64,000 bases of DNA from an uncultured Lentisphaerota bacterium (GTDB lineage Bacteria > Verrucomicrobiota > Kiritimatiellia > CAIQIC01). A program made the position numbers and the translations under genes. Under the pieces are notes generated by a model. The model did not search any database, had not been told where the DNA came from, and was given only the letters and a program-made list of their open reading frames with translations. Where the stretch lies: contig CAITZM010000168.1 of NCBI GenBank assembly GCA_903896925.1, positions 1 through 64,000 on the forward strand, read 5' to 3'. Shown piece after piece: positions 12,282 to 21,310 of this stretch (position 1 is its first letter; each line of letters begins with the position of its first letter).

Positions 12282-12360
12282 GAAAACGGTGCGTCGAAAA
12301 GATTTCGCAGGAAAATATCGGGACGGTTGGACCGTTAATGGGTTAAGAAAGGGAATTATT

Positions 12361-13113
12361 ATGAAGAAGCCCGTGCAACTTGTCGTGTGCGCCCTCGGCG
12401 CGCTCCTGTCGGCCAACGCCGCGGAACAACCCCTCCTCGCCATCCCCGGCAAGGCGATCTATGAAAACAAGCTCGCCGCCGCCCCCGGCGAACCGTGGAA
12501 AGCCGCCAAGGGCAAATGGGAACTCGTGGACGGCGCCTGGCGCGGTTCCGAGAATCCGGAGGACAAGCATGGGGCGGTCAACCGGCTGCCGAACAAGCTG
12601 GCCGACTTTGTCATTGATTATGAATGCAAATTCGAGGGCGGCAAGGGCACCAGCTTGAGCATCAATGCGGCGAAGGGGCATTTGGCGCGGATCTCGATTT
12701 CACCCAAACTCGTCACCATCCAGAAGGACGATGGGGATCACGAAGGGCCGGACAAGGCGGTTATTTTCGCGCGGTTCGCGGTGGATTTCGCGCCCGGCAC
12801 CTGGCACAAGGTGCATCTGGAGATGGTCGGCGATACGCTGCTCGGCAAGGTGGATGAACTCGCCGTCTGGGGCAGCCACGAGCTCTTCAAGCAGGAACGG
12901 ATGGCGCCCGGCTTCACGGTCGCGGGCCAGAGCGTGGACTTCCGCAACTTCTCCGTCCGCGAGGCAGCGCTCAATCCGGACTGGGAAAAAGTGAAGGCCA
13001 CGCTGCCCAAGCCCGGCGAGAAAATGGCCGCTCCGCCTGCCCCTGCGCGTCCCGGCGCGGCCAAGGGCGGCGCCAAAAAGCCGGCCGCGAAAGCCGCCCC
13101 GAAGACCGAATAG
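12361..13113 (+). CDS. Secreted DUF1080-like (concanavalin-fold) protein
   Basis: A 250-residue exported protein. Residues 1-20 form a Sec signal peptide (MKKPVQLVVCALGALLSANA, cleavage near AEQ). Residues 30-210 have the sequence character of the 3-keto-disaccharide hydrolase/DUF1080 jelly-roll fold, with WELVDGAW, ADFVIDYECKF, GTWHKVHLEMVGD and VDFRNFSVRE at the expected places. The tail from about 215 is Pro/Ala/Lys-rich and probably disordered. A periplasmic role in sugar binding or hydrolysis is possible, but I see no certain catalytic residues. Start ATG 12361 follows AAAGGGA. An array of CCAAGGCTTGG palindromes lies upstream. Confidence 0.8.
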   Translation: MKKPVQLVVCALGALLSANAAEQPLLAIPGKAIYENKLAAAPGEPWKAAKGKWELVDGAWRGSENPEDKHGAVNRLPNKLADFVIDYECKFEGGKGTSLSINAAKGHLARISISPKLVTIQKDDGDHEGPDKAVIFARFAVDFAPGTWHKVHLEMVGDTLLGKVDELAVWGSHELFKQERMAPGFTVAGQSVDFRNFSVREAALNPDWEKVKATLPKPGEKMAAPPAPARPGAAKGGAKKPAAKAAPKTE

Positions 13114-13302
13114 TTCGCTGCGCTGAGGTTCATTCCCGTGGCGCTATGCCGCGGGGTAAAGGTTCCGCCCCCCAGCCGCGTGCGGGCGCGGCTCACGGGC
13201 GCGCCTTGGCCGCTGCGAAAAGCTTTGTTCTCTTCGTCAACTTTTGGTCAAATACGCATGGTGTTTGGCGGGCAGGTGTTGTGACGAAGAAAGCTGAGCA
13301 AC

Positions 13303-14829
13303 ATGAAGATGACCAAGGTCGGGTTGTTGTTGATGGGAGCGAGCCTGCTGTGCTCGTGCCAGGGAGGCGATATGAAAACGAAAAATGAACCCTCGCGGAA
13401 AGTGCTGCCGTCGGAAATCGCGGGCCAGTGGTACGCGGCCGGCAGCAACGCGCTGCGGAGCGAACTGACCGGTTACTTTGCGGCCGCCCGGCCGGAGCCG
13501 CTGGCCAACGTCTGCGCGCTCATCCAGCCGCACGCCGGCTACCAGTATTCCGGCACCGTCGCCGCGCACGGCGCCAAGCTCGTGCAGGGGCGGACCTTCA
13601 GCCGCGTCATCGTGCTGGGGCCGAGCCACCGCATTGCCATGTCCAATACGCTGGCTGTGCCCGACGGCACGCACTTGGCCACTCCGCTGGGCGAGCTGCC
13701 GCTCGATGTCGAGGCGCTGGGGACCCTGCGCAAGCAGCCGTTCGTCAACACGGCCTCCTTCGGCCACGGTGAGCACAGCGTCGAGATCCAGTTGCCGCCG
13801 CTGCAGCTGGCCCTGGGCACCTTCAAGCTCGTGCCGATTGTCGTCGGCCAGCTCGACGAGCCCGCGACGCGGCGGATCGCCGACGTGCTCAAGGCCCTGG
13901 TGGACAAGGACACGCTCGTCGTCGCCAGCTCGGACTTCACGCATTACGGCGCGAACTACGGCTACCTGCCGTTCCGCACCAACGTCGAGGCCAACTTGAA
14001 GAAGCTCGACCTCGGCGCGTACGACAAGATCGCGGCGAAGGACCTGACGGCGTTCCGTGAGTACTGCGAGAAAACCGGCGCGACGATCTGCGGGCATGAT
14101 CCCATCGGCATCTTGCTCGCGATGCTGCCCAAGAGTGCTATGTCGCATCTGGTGAAGTACGACACCTCGGGCCGCATCACCGGCGATTTCAACATGTCCG
14201 TCAGCTATCTCTGCGCCGCCTTCACCGGCACGTGGGAGCGCGGCGAACTGCCGAAGGTGGCGGCGGCGGCGGACCCGCTCAGCGCCGACGACAAGAAGGC
14301 CTTGCTCAAGCTGGCGCGCGGCATGATCGAGACGCAGCTCAAGACCGGCAAGCGCGCGCGGCCGGAGGACCTCGGCGTCACCGTCACCCCGGCGATGAAG
14401 CGGGTCATGGGCACGTTCGTCACGCTCCATATGGACGGCGACCTGCGCGGCTGCATCGGCGAGATCTTCCCGCGCCGACCGCTGGTCGAGGCCGTGATGG
14501 AGCAGGCGCTGAACGCGGCGTTCAGCGACCCGCGCTTCACGCCGGTGGTCGTCGCGGAACTGCCGCGGATCCACGTCGAGATCTCCGCGCTCACGCCGCC
14601 CGCGCCGGTGGACTCCTGGCACGACATCGTCATCGGCAGGCACGGCATGGTGCTGAGCAAGCAGGGCGCCTCGGCGGTCTTCCTGCCGCAGGTCGCCCCC
14701 GAGCAGGGCTGGGACCTGCCGACGACGCTGACGCACCTGTCGCAGAAAGCCGGCCTGCGTCCCGACGCCTGGAAGGAAGGCGCCAGCTACCTGGTCTTCG
14801 AGGCGATCGTGTTCCACGAAGATAAGTGA
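13303..14829 (+). CDS. MEMO-AMMECR1 fusion (AmmeMemoRadiSam system proteins B+A), lipoprotein-like start
   Basis: Two components of the AmmeMemoRadiSam set are joined in one 508-residue chain. Residues 35-305 are the MEMO1 domain (CALIQPHAGYQYSG, LGPSHR, SFGHGEHSVEIQLP, ASSDFTHYG), which in structure resembles dioxygenases of the LigB type. Residues 325-500 are the AMMECR1 domain (MGTFVTLHMDGDLRGCIGE). The system is linked to a radical SAM partner that is not adjacent here. The N-terminus is a lipoprotein signal (LLCSC, modified Cys19). However, an in-frame ATG at 13372 has a strong AGGGAGG site 4 bp before it, which would give a cytosolic form. The enzyme reaction is not established for the family. 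Confidence 0.9.
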   Translation: MKMTKVGLLLMGASLLCSCQGGDMKTKNEPSRKVLPSEIAGQWYAAGSNALRSELTGYFAAARPEPLANVCALIQPHAGYQYSGTVAAHGAKLVQGRTFSRVIVLGPSHRIAMSNTLAVPDGTHLATPLGELPLDVEALGTLRKQPFVNTASFGHGEHSVEIQLPPLQLALGTFKLVPIVVGQLDEPATRRIADVLKALVDKDTLVVASSDFTHYGANYGYLPFRTNVEANLKKLDLGAYDKIAAKDLTAFREYCEKTGATICGHDPIGILLAMLPKSAMSHLVKYDTSGRITGDFNMSVSYLCAAFTGTWERGELPKVAAAADPLSADDKKALLKLARGMIETQLKTGKRARPEDLGVTVTPAMKRVMGTFVTLHMDGDLRGCIGEIFPRRPLVEAVMEQALNAAFSDPRFTPVVVAELPRIHVEISALTPPAPVDSWHDIVIGRHGMVLSKQGASAVFLPQVAPEQGWDLPTTLTHLSQKAGLRPDAWKEGASYLVFEAIVFHEDK

Positions 14830-14987
14830 AGACACGATAAACGGTCTGAATAGACTGCATGGACCTGATGGACGCGGCTTGCTGTCCATACCGTCCATTC
14901 TGTCCATTGTTCAATTTCTTTGGACTTGTCAGAGCGTGCGGGGTTTGTTGTGGTGTGCGGGAAACCCTTCCACACGGAGTCACAGTT

Positions 14988-17057
14988 ATGGGGCAGAGCA
15001 AGAAAAAGCGCCTGTGTCCGGCGCTCGGTCGCGAGATCGCGTCGGCCGAGTGCGGCGCCGGCCGCAACACGCACATGGCATGCCCGCCGGCGTGTCCCCA
15101 CAATCCGTTCAGTCCGGACAACTATGATCAGGCGCTGGTCATCGAGGACGGGCTGTCGTCCAAGGTCCTGCGTCGGCTGGGGGCTGAACTGGGGGCGGCG
15201 TGTCCGTCGCCCAGGGGGCGCATCGAAGAGGATGTGGACTATTTTGTGCGGATGGTGCACGCACGTTTCTGCGACCGTGATGTTACGGGGAAAACCTTTG
15301 CCGAGCGGTGGCAGGCCGGGGGCTATGCCGGGCTGACCAATGATGAGCGCGTGCTTTTCACCCGTCAGGCGCAAATGCGCGTGGTGCTGCTTGAACTGCA
15401 TCGCGTGGAAACGGAGCAATGCGAGGGACAAGACCTGCTCGAACCGGGGGCGGCGCCGCTGGTGCTGAGGGATCGCTCGCTGGCGGGTTTGGCGGTGCGT
15501 TTCGTCGCCCTGCTGACGTGGACTTATCCGCAGCCGCAGTACGGCCGCCTGCATGGGATGGCCACATTGATCCCGGACTGTCAGGGCCTGGCCCCGGAGG
15601 AGGTGGTGCGCGCTGTGGTGCGCCATCTGGGCGGACCGGTGGCTATGCCGGCGTTGCGTGAGTGGTTACAGACGAATTTTGCAAGGATGCACCGCGCGCT
15701 GCTCGCGCTCGAGGACGGGTTGCGGCAGCGCACGTTTGCGCAGATGGCGGTCAGGTACCACACGGCGGTTTATCGTTTGCGCGTACCGGCGGCGGAACTG
15801 GCGTGCCGGTTCGCCGCGCTGCCGGCCCTGGTGCCGGAGCCCGTGAGCGCGGACGAGCGCAAGGAAGGCTATACGCAGGGCTGGGTCTGGTTGGGCGAAA
15901 AGACGGATGCGCAGTTGGAGTTGCAGCCCGGTACGCCCACCTTGGGCAACGTGGCCTTGGGACCGGAACACCTCTGCTTGAAGGGTGGCATGGGACAACG
16001 CTTTGCCCGGTTGCGCTCCACGTTCGAAAGTGCGTTCGGACAGGATGTCGAGCTGGTGGGCGAACGCACGGACGATGTCTCGCGCCAACTGGCCCAGAAA
16101 CAGGCGCCGCACTTCGATGCCGCCTTGGTGCCGCCCGAACTGTTGGAACATGCTCCTCAATACAAAATGAACGTGTCACGGGTCGAGTTGCCTGCGCAGG
16201 GGAGCCGTGATCCCCGCGAACTGCAACTGCAGATGATGCGCACCACCGTCAGCACCTATGCCGACCAGGCGGTGCCGGCGTTGGACGGGCGGACTCCGCG
16301 CGAGGCCGCGCGCGATCCGGTGCTGCGGCCCAAGCTGGTCGCCATCATGAAGCGCTTCGTGTGCCGCCATGACACGGCTTGTCGGCGCCTGGGCGAACAG
16401 GTGGACATCAACGGATTGCTCCGCGAACTCGGGCTGACGGAACTGGATTTTCCGCCGCCGCCCGGCGCGCCGGCGCCGGACGCGGAGATGGATGAGGCCT
16501 TCGACGAAGCGCAGGAAGACTTCGCGCCAGATTTGGGAGAAGATCAGCGGTCGCCTGCTCCGCCGTTGCCGGCCGCGCCGTTGACGGACGAGGACGTCAA
16601 CGCACGTTTGGAGCATACACACGACATGCTGCCCGATCCGATCGACTTGATCGACGGATGCGATGCAGACTCCGAGGGCTTGATCGAATATGCAGAGGCT
16701 TTTGCCGAGGGGTGGCATGAACAAGAACTTCAGATGCTGTTGATATCCGTCACCTCGGTCTGGTACTTGTTCTTTCCTCCGGAGTATTACCCCCCGCCGC
16801 TGGATCTGGACTTGCTCGAAGAAGCCGTCACAAAAAATCTGGACCGACTGCACGCGATGGACGATACGACCGTTTCATCTGTGGTCCCCCTGCTGCAGTG
16901 CGTTACGCAGCCGGCCGTCTTTGCCGCTGTGGCGGGGTTGCTCGTCGGCAGGGATAGCAACAGGAAGAGCCTGGGGGTTGAGCGGCAGTGGGACCGGTTG
17001 GAAGCGATGGTTTTTCTCCGCACGCTGATTGACGTTTTGGACTCCACAGCGCATTGA
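14988..17057 (+). CDS. Hypothetical protein with Cys-rich N-terminus and a short antitoxin-like motif
   Basis: A 689-residue cytosolic protein that I do not recognise as a whole. The first 40 residues hold six cysteines and a histidine (RLCPALGREIASAEC, HMACPPACPHNPF) that could bind zinc. The middle is helical. At about residues 430-455, VPALDGRTPREAARDP resembles the conserved segment of Xre/MbcA/ParS-type toxin-binding (DUF2384) domains, also seen in SEC-C-associated proteins. The region 500-560 is acidic and Pro-rich, followed by a compact helical C-terminus. Start ATG 14988 has GGAG 8 bases before. It sits alone between the MEMO fusion and the redox fusion. Confidence 0.75.
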   Translation: MGQSKKKRLCPALGREIASAECGAGRNTHMACPPACPHNPFSPDNYDQALVIEDGLSSKVLRRLGAELGAACPSPRGRIEEDVDYFVRMVHARFCDRDVTGKTFAERWQAGGYAGLTNDERVLFTRQAQMRVVLLELHRVETEQCEGQDLLEPGAAPLVLRDRSLAGLAVRFVALLTWTYPQPQYGRLHGMATLIPDCQGLAPEEVVRAVVRHLGGPVAMPALREWLQTNFARMHRALLALEDGLRQRTFAQMAVRYHTAVYRLRVPAAELACRFAALPALVPEPVSADERKEGYTQGWVWLGEKTDAQLELQPGTPTLGNVALGPEHLCLKGGMGQRFARLRSTFESAFGQDVELVGERTDDVSRQLAQKQAPHFDAALVPPELLEHAPQYKMNVSRVELPAQGSRDPRELQLQMMRTTVSTYADQAVPALDGRTPREAARDPVLRPKLVAIMKRFVCRHDTACRRLGEQVDINGLLRELGLTELDFPPPPGAPAPDAEMDEAFDEAQEDFAPDLGEDQRSPAPPLPAAPLTDEDVNARLEHTHDMLPDPIDLIDGCDADSEGLIEYAEAFAEGWHEQELQMLLISVTSVWYLFFPPEYYPPPLDLDLLEEAVTKNLDRLHAMDDTTVSSVVPLLQCVTQPAVFAAVAGLLVGRDSNRKSLGVERQWDRLEAMVFLRTLIDVLDSTAH

Positions 17058-17221
17058 GACTGGCGACATCCAAGCCGCGGCCGTGCCAGAGCTTTGCTGG
17101 CAGCCCGCTCTGCCTTTGCGTTGGCTCTTGCTTGCCTCTGTGCCTTCCGCCTAACTTCGCGACTTTGCGTCAATAGCTTTCTCGCCGCATGTGCGCGCGC
17201 TGAATCATTCCCCCAACGCGC
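17058..17221. other. Noncoding stretch with decayed repeat
   Basis: About 165 bases with no gene. It contains CTTTGCG, TTGCG and CCTCTGTGCC words that match the reverse complement of the dispersed CACCACAGAGG / GCGCAAAGG repeat family found at 25308-25610 and around 38526-39016. Confidence 0.4.
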
Positions 17222-17251
17222 TTGGAAACGCGCGCCACCAGCGGCTATACT
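17222..17251 (+). promoter_or_regulatory. Promoter giving a leaderless transcript
   Basis: TTGGAA (17222-17227), an 18-bp spacer and TATACT (17246-17251) lie so close to ATG 17259 that transcription should begin at or within 1-2 bases of the start codon. No ribosome binding site is present before this ATG. Confidence 0.6.
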
Positions 17252-17258
17252 CCCGCCG

Positions 17259-20200
17259 ATGTCATCCGAACGTTATCAGGGCTGGGCGCAGCGGGGCGCG
17301 TTGTGCGCGCTTGGCTTCTTTGCGCTCGCGGCGCAGACGCTGCTCATCCGCGCTTTCCTGACGGAGTTCGAGGGGCACGAGTTTGCGCTCGCCCTGTTCT
17401 TCGGCTCGTGGCTGGCCTGGCTTGCGGTCGGTGCGCTGCTCGGCCGCTGGCGCGCGGCGTGTCTCGATGCGCTGGCCGCGCGCCTGTCGTTCGGCCTGTT
17501 GCTCTACCTGCCGGCGTTTCTGCTCCAGTACTGGCTGTTGCTCCATGCGCGCAGCCTGACCGGCGTCGCCGCCTACGAAGCTTTCCCGTGGCTGCCGATG
17601 CTCGGCCTCGGTGCGCTGGCCAACGCGCCGGTCAGCGCCGTCACCGGCTTCCTCTTCACGCTCGCCTGCCGGGCCCCGGGGCTGGCGGTCGCGCGTGTCT
17701 ACGTCTGGGAGGCGCTTGGCAGCGCCGCGGGCGGCATCGGCGTGACGCTCTGGCTGGCGGCCGGCTACACCGAGGAGGGCGCGTTCGCGCTGTGTGCCGC
17801 CCTGCTGCTGGCGTTGGCCGCGCTGCAGGCGGCGCCGGGCTGGCGCTCGGTGCTCGCCGTCGCGTCCGTCGTGCTGGTGTCCATGATCGGGCAGGGCTAT
17901 GGCACGGACTGGCAACGCGCCCACGATCTCGCGCGCTGGTCGCGGCTGCTGCCGGCGGAGGCGTTTCGCGGCGCCTTCTCGACGCCGCAGGCGCGGTATC
18001 TCCACGGTGAGACCCACGGGCAGTATCTCTTTACCGCGGGCGCCGGCGTGGTGGAAACCTACCCCAATGACGAACCGGCCGCGCAGCGCGTGGCGCTGTT
18101 GCTGGCGCAGAAATCGGCGGCGCGCCGCGTGCTGCTCATCGGGCCCGACAGCCTGGCGATCGCGCGCCGGCTGCTGCTCGTGCCGCAGATCGAGCGGGTC
18201 GTCTGGCTGCATCCCGACCCGGCCTATCCGCTGCGCGCGCTGGCCAAACTGCCGGACAACCTCGTGCCCGATCCGGCGCGGTTCGTGGCGCCCGCCGAGG
18301 ATGTCCGCGCCTACCTGAGGGACCATGCCGAAACGTTCGACGCCGCGCTCCTGAACCTGCCCGACGCGACCACGCTCGCCGCCAACCGCTGCCAGACGCG
18401 CGAATTTTTCCAGCTGCTCAAGACGCGGCTGGATCCCAAGGGCGTCGTCGGCGTGCGGCTGGCGGGTGGCGACAATTACCTCGGCAGCGAACTGATCGCG
18501 CTCGGCGCCTCGGCCTTCGCGACGGTCAATGTGGTCTTCCCTCGGCTGGCGCTCAAGCCGGGCGACGAGAGCTGGCTCTACGCCTCCAGCGCGGGGGTGC
18601 TGACGGAGGATGCGCTGGAACTCGGCTGGCGCTGGCACGCGATCCCCGGCACGAAAGAGCTGTATCCCGTGGAGGGCATCTACGCGGCGATGCCGGCCGA
18701 CCGCATCCAGTTCCAGTGGCGCGCCTACCGCCGCGCCATCGAACAGGCCGCCGATCCGCGGGCCAAAACGCCGCTGTTTTGCGCCGGGGGTCCGCCGCCG
18801 CCGTCCTTCTTCCGGCCGCACCCGTTGATCAACACCGACCAGCGGCCGCTGGCGCTGCTGTTCAATCTGCTGCTGCTCGGCAAGGCGCAAGGGTGGACGC
18901 TGCCGGCGCAGTTCTTGATCGGCAGCGCGCGCCAGTGGCTCGCACCGGCGCTGCTCGGCGCGCTGGCGATCTATGCGCTGCTGCGCCTGGTTTTCGTCCG
19001 GCGCACGCGGCGCAACCGGCAGGGCGGCGCACCGGAGGCGGTGGTGCCGTCGAAGCTCGACCAATTCATGCTGCTCTGCTCGACCGGCTTCGTCGGCATG
19101 GCCGCCAGCCTGTTGCTGATGTCGCTCTACCAGCTCCGCTTCGGGGCGCTTTTCCTGCATGTCGGCCTGATCAGCGCGCTGTTCATGCTCGGCCTCACCC
19201 TGGGCGGGCTGACCGGCGCGGCCCTGGTCGCGCGCTGGCCGCGCGGCGTGCGCGTGCTGCTCGGGCTGACCCTGCTGGCGCATCTCGTGCTGCTGGCCGT
19301 CATCGGCCTCGCCACGGAGCGGCTCGGCGTGACCGCTTTCTGGCTGCTGTTCCTCGCCGCCGGCTGCTTTCAGGGGCTCTATGTCCCGCTGGCGGCCGCC
19401 CGCTTGCAGGGCGAAGGCGCGAGCGCCGTCGCGACCGGCGCCGCGGTCGAGGCGTTCGACAACCTGGGCGGCGCGCTCGGCAGCCTGTGCGCCGGCGTGC
19501 TCCTGCTGCCGGTGCTCGGCCTGTTCGGCGCCACCGTTGTCCTGGTCGGCTTGGTCGCGGTCAACGCCCTCGCGGCCCGGACGTGGCCGCTCGCCTGGAC
19601 GCGCGCGGAGCGCGGCGATGCCGCCGACCGCTGGTCGCGGCGGCTGGGCTACGTGCTGGTCGGGGTGCTGCTCTGGCTGTTTGCCGCGACATGGTTCGCG
19701 CGCCAGCTGCAGGAGGAGCGCGCGCGGCTGACCGCCGTCGAGGCCCCGGAACTGGTCGACCTGGCGCGCGAGTGGCAGCCGGACGCGGAGATCGCCAAGG
19801 AGTTCATCACCGCGCCCGACGGGCGGACGCGGACCTACCTGAAGCTGCAGCGCGGGACGGCCACCTCCTATCTGATCAACACCGAGGCGCTGACGCCGCC
19901 GGTCAACGGACACGGCGGGCCGATGAAGATCGCGCTGCTGTTGCGCGGCGACGGGACGCTGGTGGACTTTCGGATCGTCCAGCACTACGAGACTCCGTCC
20001 TACCTGAGCCGTCTCAAGCGCTGGCTGGGGAGCCTCAAGCAACAGCCGCTCGCCGTCGCCGATCCGTTGCCGAAGGTGGATGCGGTCAGCGGCGCCACCT
20101 ACACGACCTATGCCGTGCTCCAGACGCTGCGCGAAGCCGGCCCGGTATTTGCCGAAAAGGTGCTGCACCAGGCCATGGCGCAGCCTGCCGCCGGACGCGC

Positions 20201-21269
20201 GCGTCCCGTCGCGAAGCGCGACCTCCTGTTTGCCGCGCTGCTCCTGCTGCCGCTGGGGCTGCGCTGGCTGCCGCCGCGCGCGCTGCGGCCGGTGCGCTGG
20301 GCCTGGCTGCTGGTGCTGGTGGGCGTGGTCGGGTACTGGCTCAACGCGCAGTTCTCGACGCAGGAAATTTCGGAGCTCGTGCGCGGCGAACTGCCGGCGC
20401 CGTCGTGGACCATTCCGTTCCTGCTCGCCGTGGGCGTGCCGGTACTGGTCGCGCTGGTCGGCAACTATTACTGCGGCTGGCTCTGCCCGTTCGGCGCGGC
20501 GCAGGAGCTGGCGGGCTTGGTTTGGCCGCGCCGGTGGCGGCTGAATCCGCGCAAGCAGGTCTGGCGCTGGGCGCGCTGGCTCAAGGTGGTGCTGCTCGGC
20601 GCGGTGCTCGTCGCCGTCGTGCTGGGCGTGCACGAACGCGTGCTGCGGGCCGATGTCTTGATGACCTTCTACAGCGGTTTCGCCGAGCGCGGCGTGTTCC
20701 TGCTGTCGTGCGCCGTGCTCGCGCTCTCCGTCTTCAGCGGGCGCTTCTGGTGCCGGAACCTGTGCCCGACCGGTGCGTTCCTCGGCTGGCTCGGCTCGTG
20801 GCGGCCCCTCTACCACGCCGCGCCCTACATCAAGCCCGCCAGCTGCATCTACGGCGTCCGGCGCTACGATGACCTCGACTGCCTGCAGTGTGACAACTGC
20901 CGCAAGGCCGGTGCGCTGGCCGTGGAGGAAGCGGCGGCGCCGCGCCTCACCTGGCGCGAGGGCGGTTATCTGGTGGCGGTGCTCGTCGCGCTGGGGTTGC
21001 TCGTGCGGCTGGCGCTGTCGCCGGCGGTGGATGTTTCCAAGGAAGGGAAGACCGATGGGGGCGAGGTTCCAAACGTTGGAGCAACCAACGCGGCCGGCAG
21101 GGCGGGTCTGGAAAAACCGCCGCCGCGCCCGCCGCCGCGCACCGAGCCGGCGGCGGTGACGGAGAAAATCCGTGAGCAGGTTCAAAAGAAGAAACTTTCC
21201 GAGCGCGAGGCGAAATACTACAAAACCCTCGACAAGGAACCGAAGCAGGACAGCGAAGCCACAGAGTGA
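17259..21269 (+). CDS. Membrane fusion: spermidine-synthase-like, FMN-binding and NosR-like polyferredoxin modules
   Basis: A 1336-residue polytopic membrane protein. Residues 1-235 hold about seven transmembrane helices. Residues 240-440 are a spermidine-synthase/methyltransferase-like domain of the membrane-fused type (NLPDATTLAANR), but its glycine loop is degenerate (LLIGPDSL). Residues 545-810 are a second membrane block. Residues 845-960 are an FMN-binding domain with the flavinylation motif DAVSGAT (Thr947), normally modified by ApbE. Residues 985-1250 are a NosR/NapH-like core with CGWLCP (Cys1072/1076) and CRNLCP (Cys1165/1169), then Cys1196, 1208, 1211 and 1214 in a non-standard cluster. 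The tail is charged and Pro-rich. It should move electrons across or along the inner membrane. bioB follows after 41 bp. The combination of modules is unusual; the partner and substrate are unknown. Confidence 0.85.
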   Translation: MSSERYQGWAQRGALCALGFFALAAQTLLIRAFLTEFEGHEFALALFFGSWLAWLAVGALLGRWRAACLDALAARLSFGLLLYLPAFLLQYWLLLHARSLTGVAAYEAFPWLPMLGLGALANAPVSAVTGFLFTLACRAPGLAVARVYVWEALGSAAGGIGVTLWLAAGYTEEGAFALCAALLLALAALQAAPGWRSVLAVASVVLVSMIGQGYGTDWQRAHDLARWSRLLPAEAFRGAFSTPQARYLHGETHGQYLFTAGAGVVETYPNDEPAAQRVALLLAQKSAARRVLLIGPDSLAIARRLLLVPQIERVVWLHPDPAYPLRALAKLPDNLVPDPARFVAPAEDVRAYLRDHAETFDAALLNLPDATTLAANRCQTREFFQLLKTRLDPKGVVGVRLAGGDNYLGSELIALGASAFATVNVVFPRLALKPGDESWLYASSAGVLTEDALELGWRWHAIPGTKELYPVEGIYAAMPADRIQFQWRAYRRAIEQAADPRAKTPLFCAGGPPPPSFFRPHPLINTDQRPLALLFNLLLLGKAQGWTLPAQFLIGSARQWLAPALLGALAIYALLRLVFVRRTRRNRQGGAPEAVVPSKLDQFMLLCSTGFVGMAASLLLMSLYQLRFGALFLHVGLISALFMLGLTLGGLTGAALVARWPRGVRVLLGLTLLAHLVLLAVIGLATERLGVTAFWLLFLAAGCFQGLYVPLAAARLQGEGASAVATGAAVEAFDNLGGALGSLCAGVLLLPVLGLFGATVVLVGLVAVNALAARTWPLAWTRAERGDAADRWSRRLGYVLVGVLLWLFAATWFARQLQEERARLTAVEAPELVDLAREWQPDAEIAKEFITAPDGRTRTYLKLQRGTATSYLINTEALTPPVNGHGGPMKIALLLRGDGTLVDFRIVQHYETPSYLSRLKRWLGSLKQQPLAVADPLPKVDAVSGATYTTYAVLQTLREAGPVFAEKVLHQAMAQPAAGRARPVAKRDLLFAALLLLPLGLRWLPPRALRPVRWAWLLVLVGVVGYWLNAQFSTQEISELVRGELPAPSWTIPFLLAVGVPVLVALVGNYYCGWLCPFGAAQELAGLVWPRRWRLNPRKQVWRWARWLKVVLLGAVLVAVVLGVHERVLRADVLMTFYSGFAERGVFLLSCAVLALSVFSGRFWCRNLCPTGAFLGWLGSWRPLYHAAPYIKPASCIYGVRRYDDLDCLQCDNCRKAGALAVEEAAAPRLTWREGGYLVAVLVALGLLVRLALSPAVDVSKEGKTDGGEVPNVGATNAAGRAGLEKPPPRPPPRTEPAAVTEKIREQVQKKKLSEREAKYYKTLDKEPKQDSEATE

Positions 21270-21310
21270 CGGGACGGTGGCGTACAGCCGGGCGGGCGAA
21301 AGAGAGATCT

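Noticed and set aside
11950..12360. N-terminal extension of the DUF1080-like protein from an upstream in-frame start
   Set aside because: The extension is hairpin and palindrome DNA; ATG 12361 has AAAGGGA and starts a clean signal peptide.
17262..21185. A 1307-codon open frame on the minus strand opposite the redox fusion
   Set aside because: Composed of Arg, Gln, Ala and Pro runs without any domain; shadow of the real gene.
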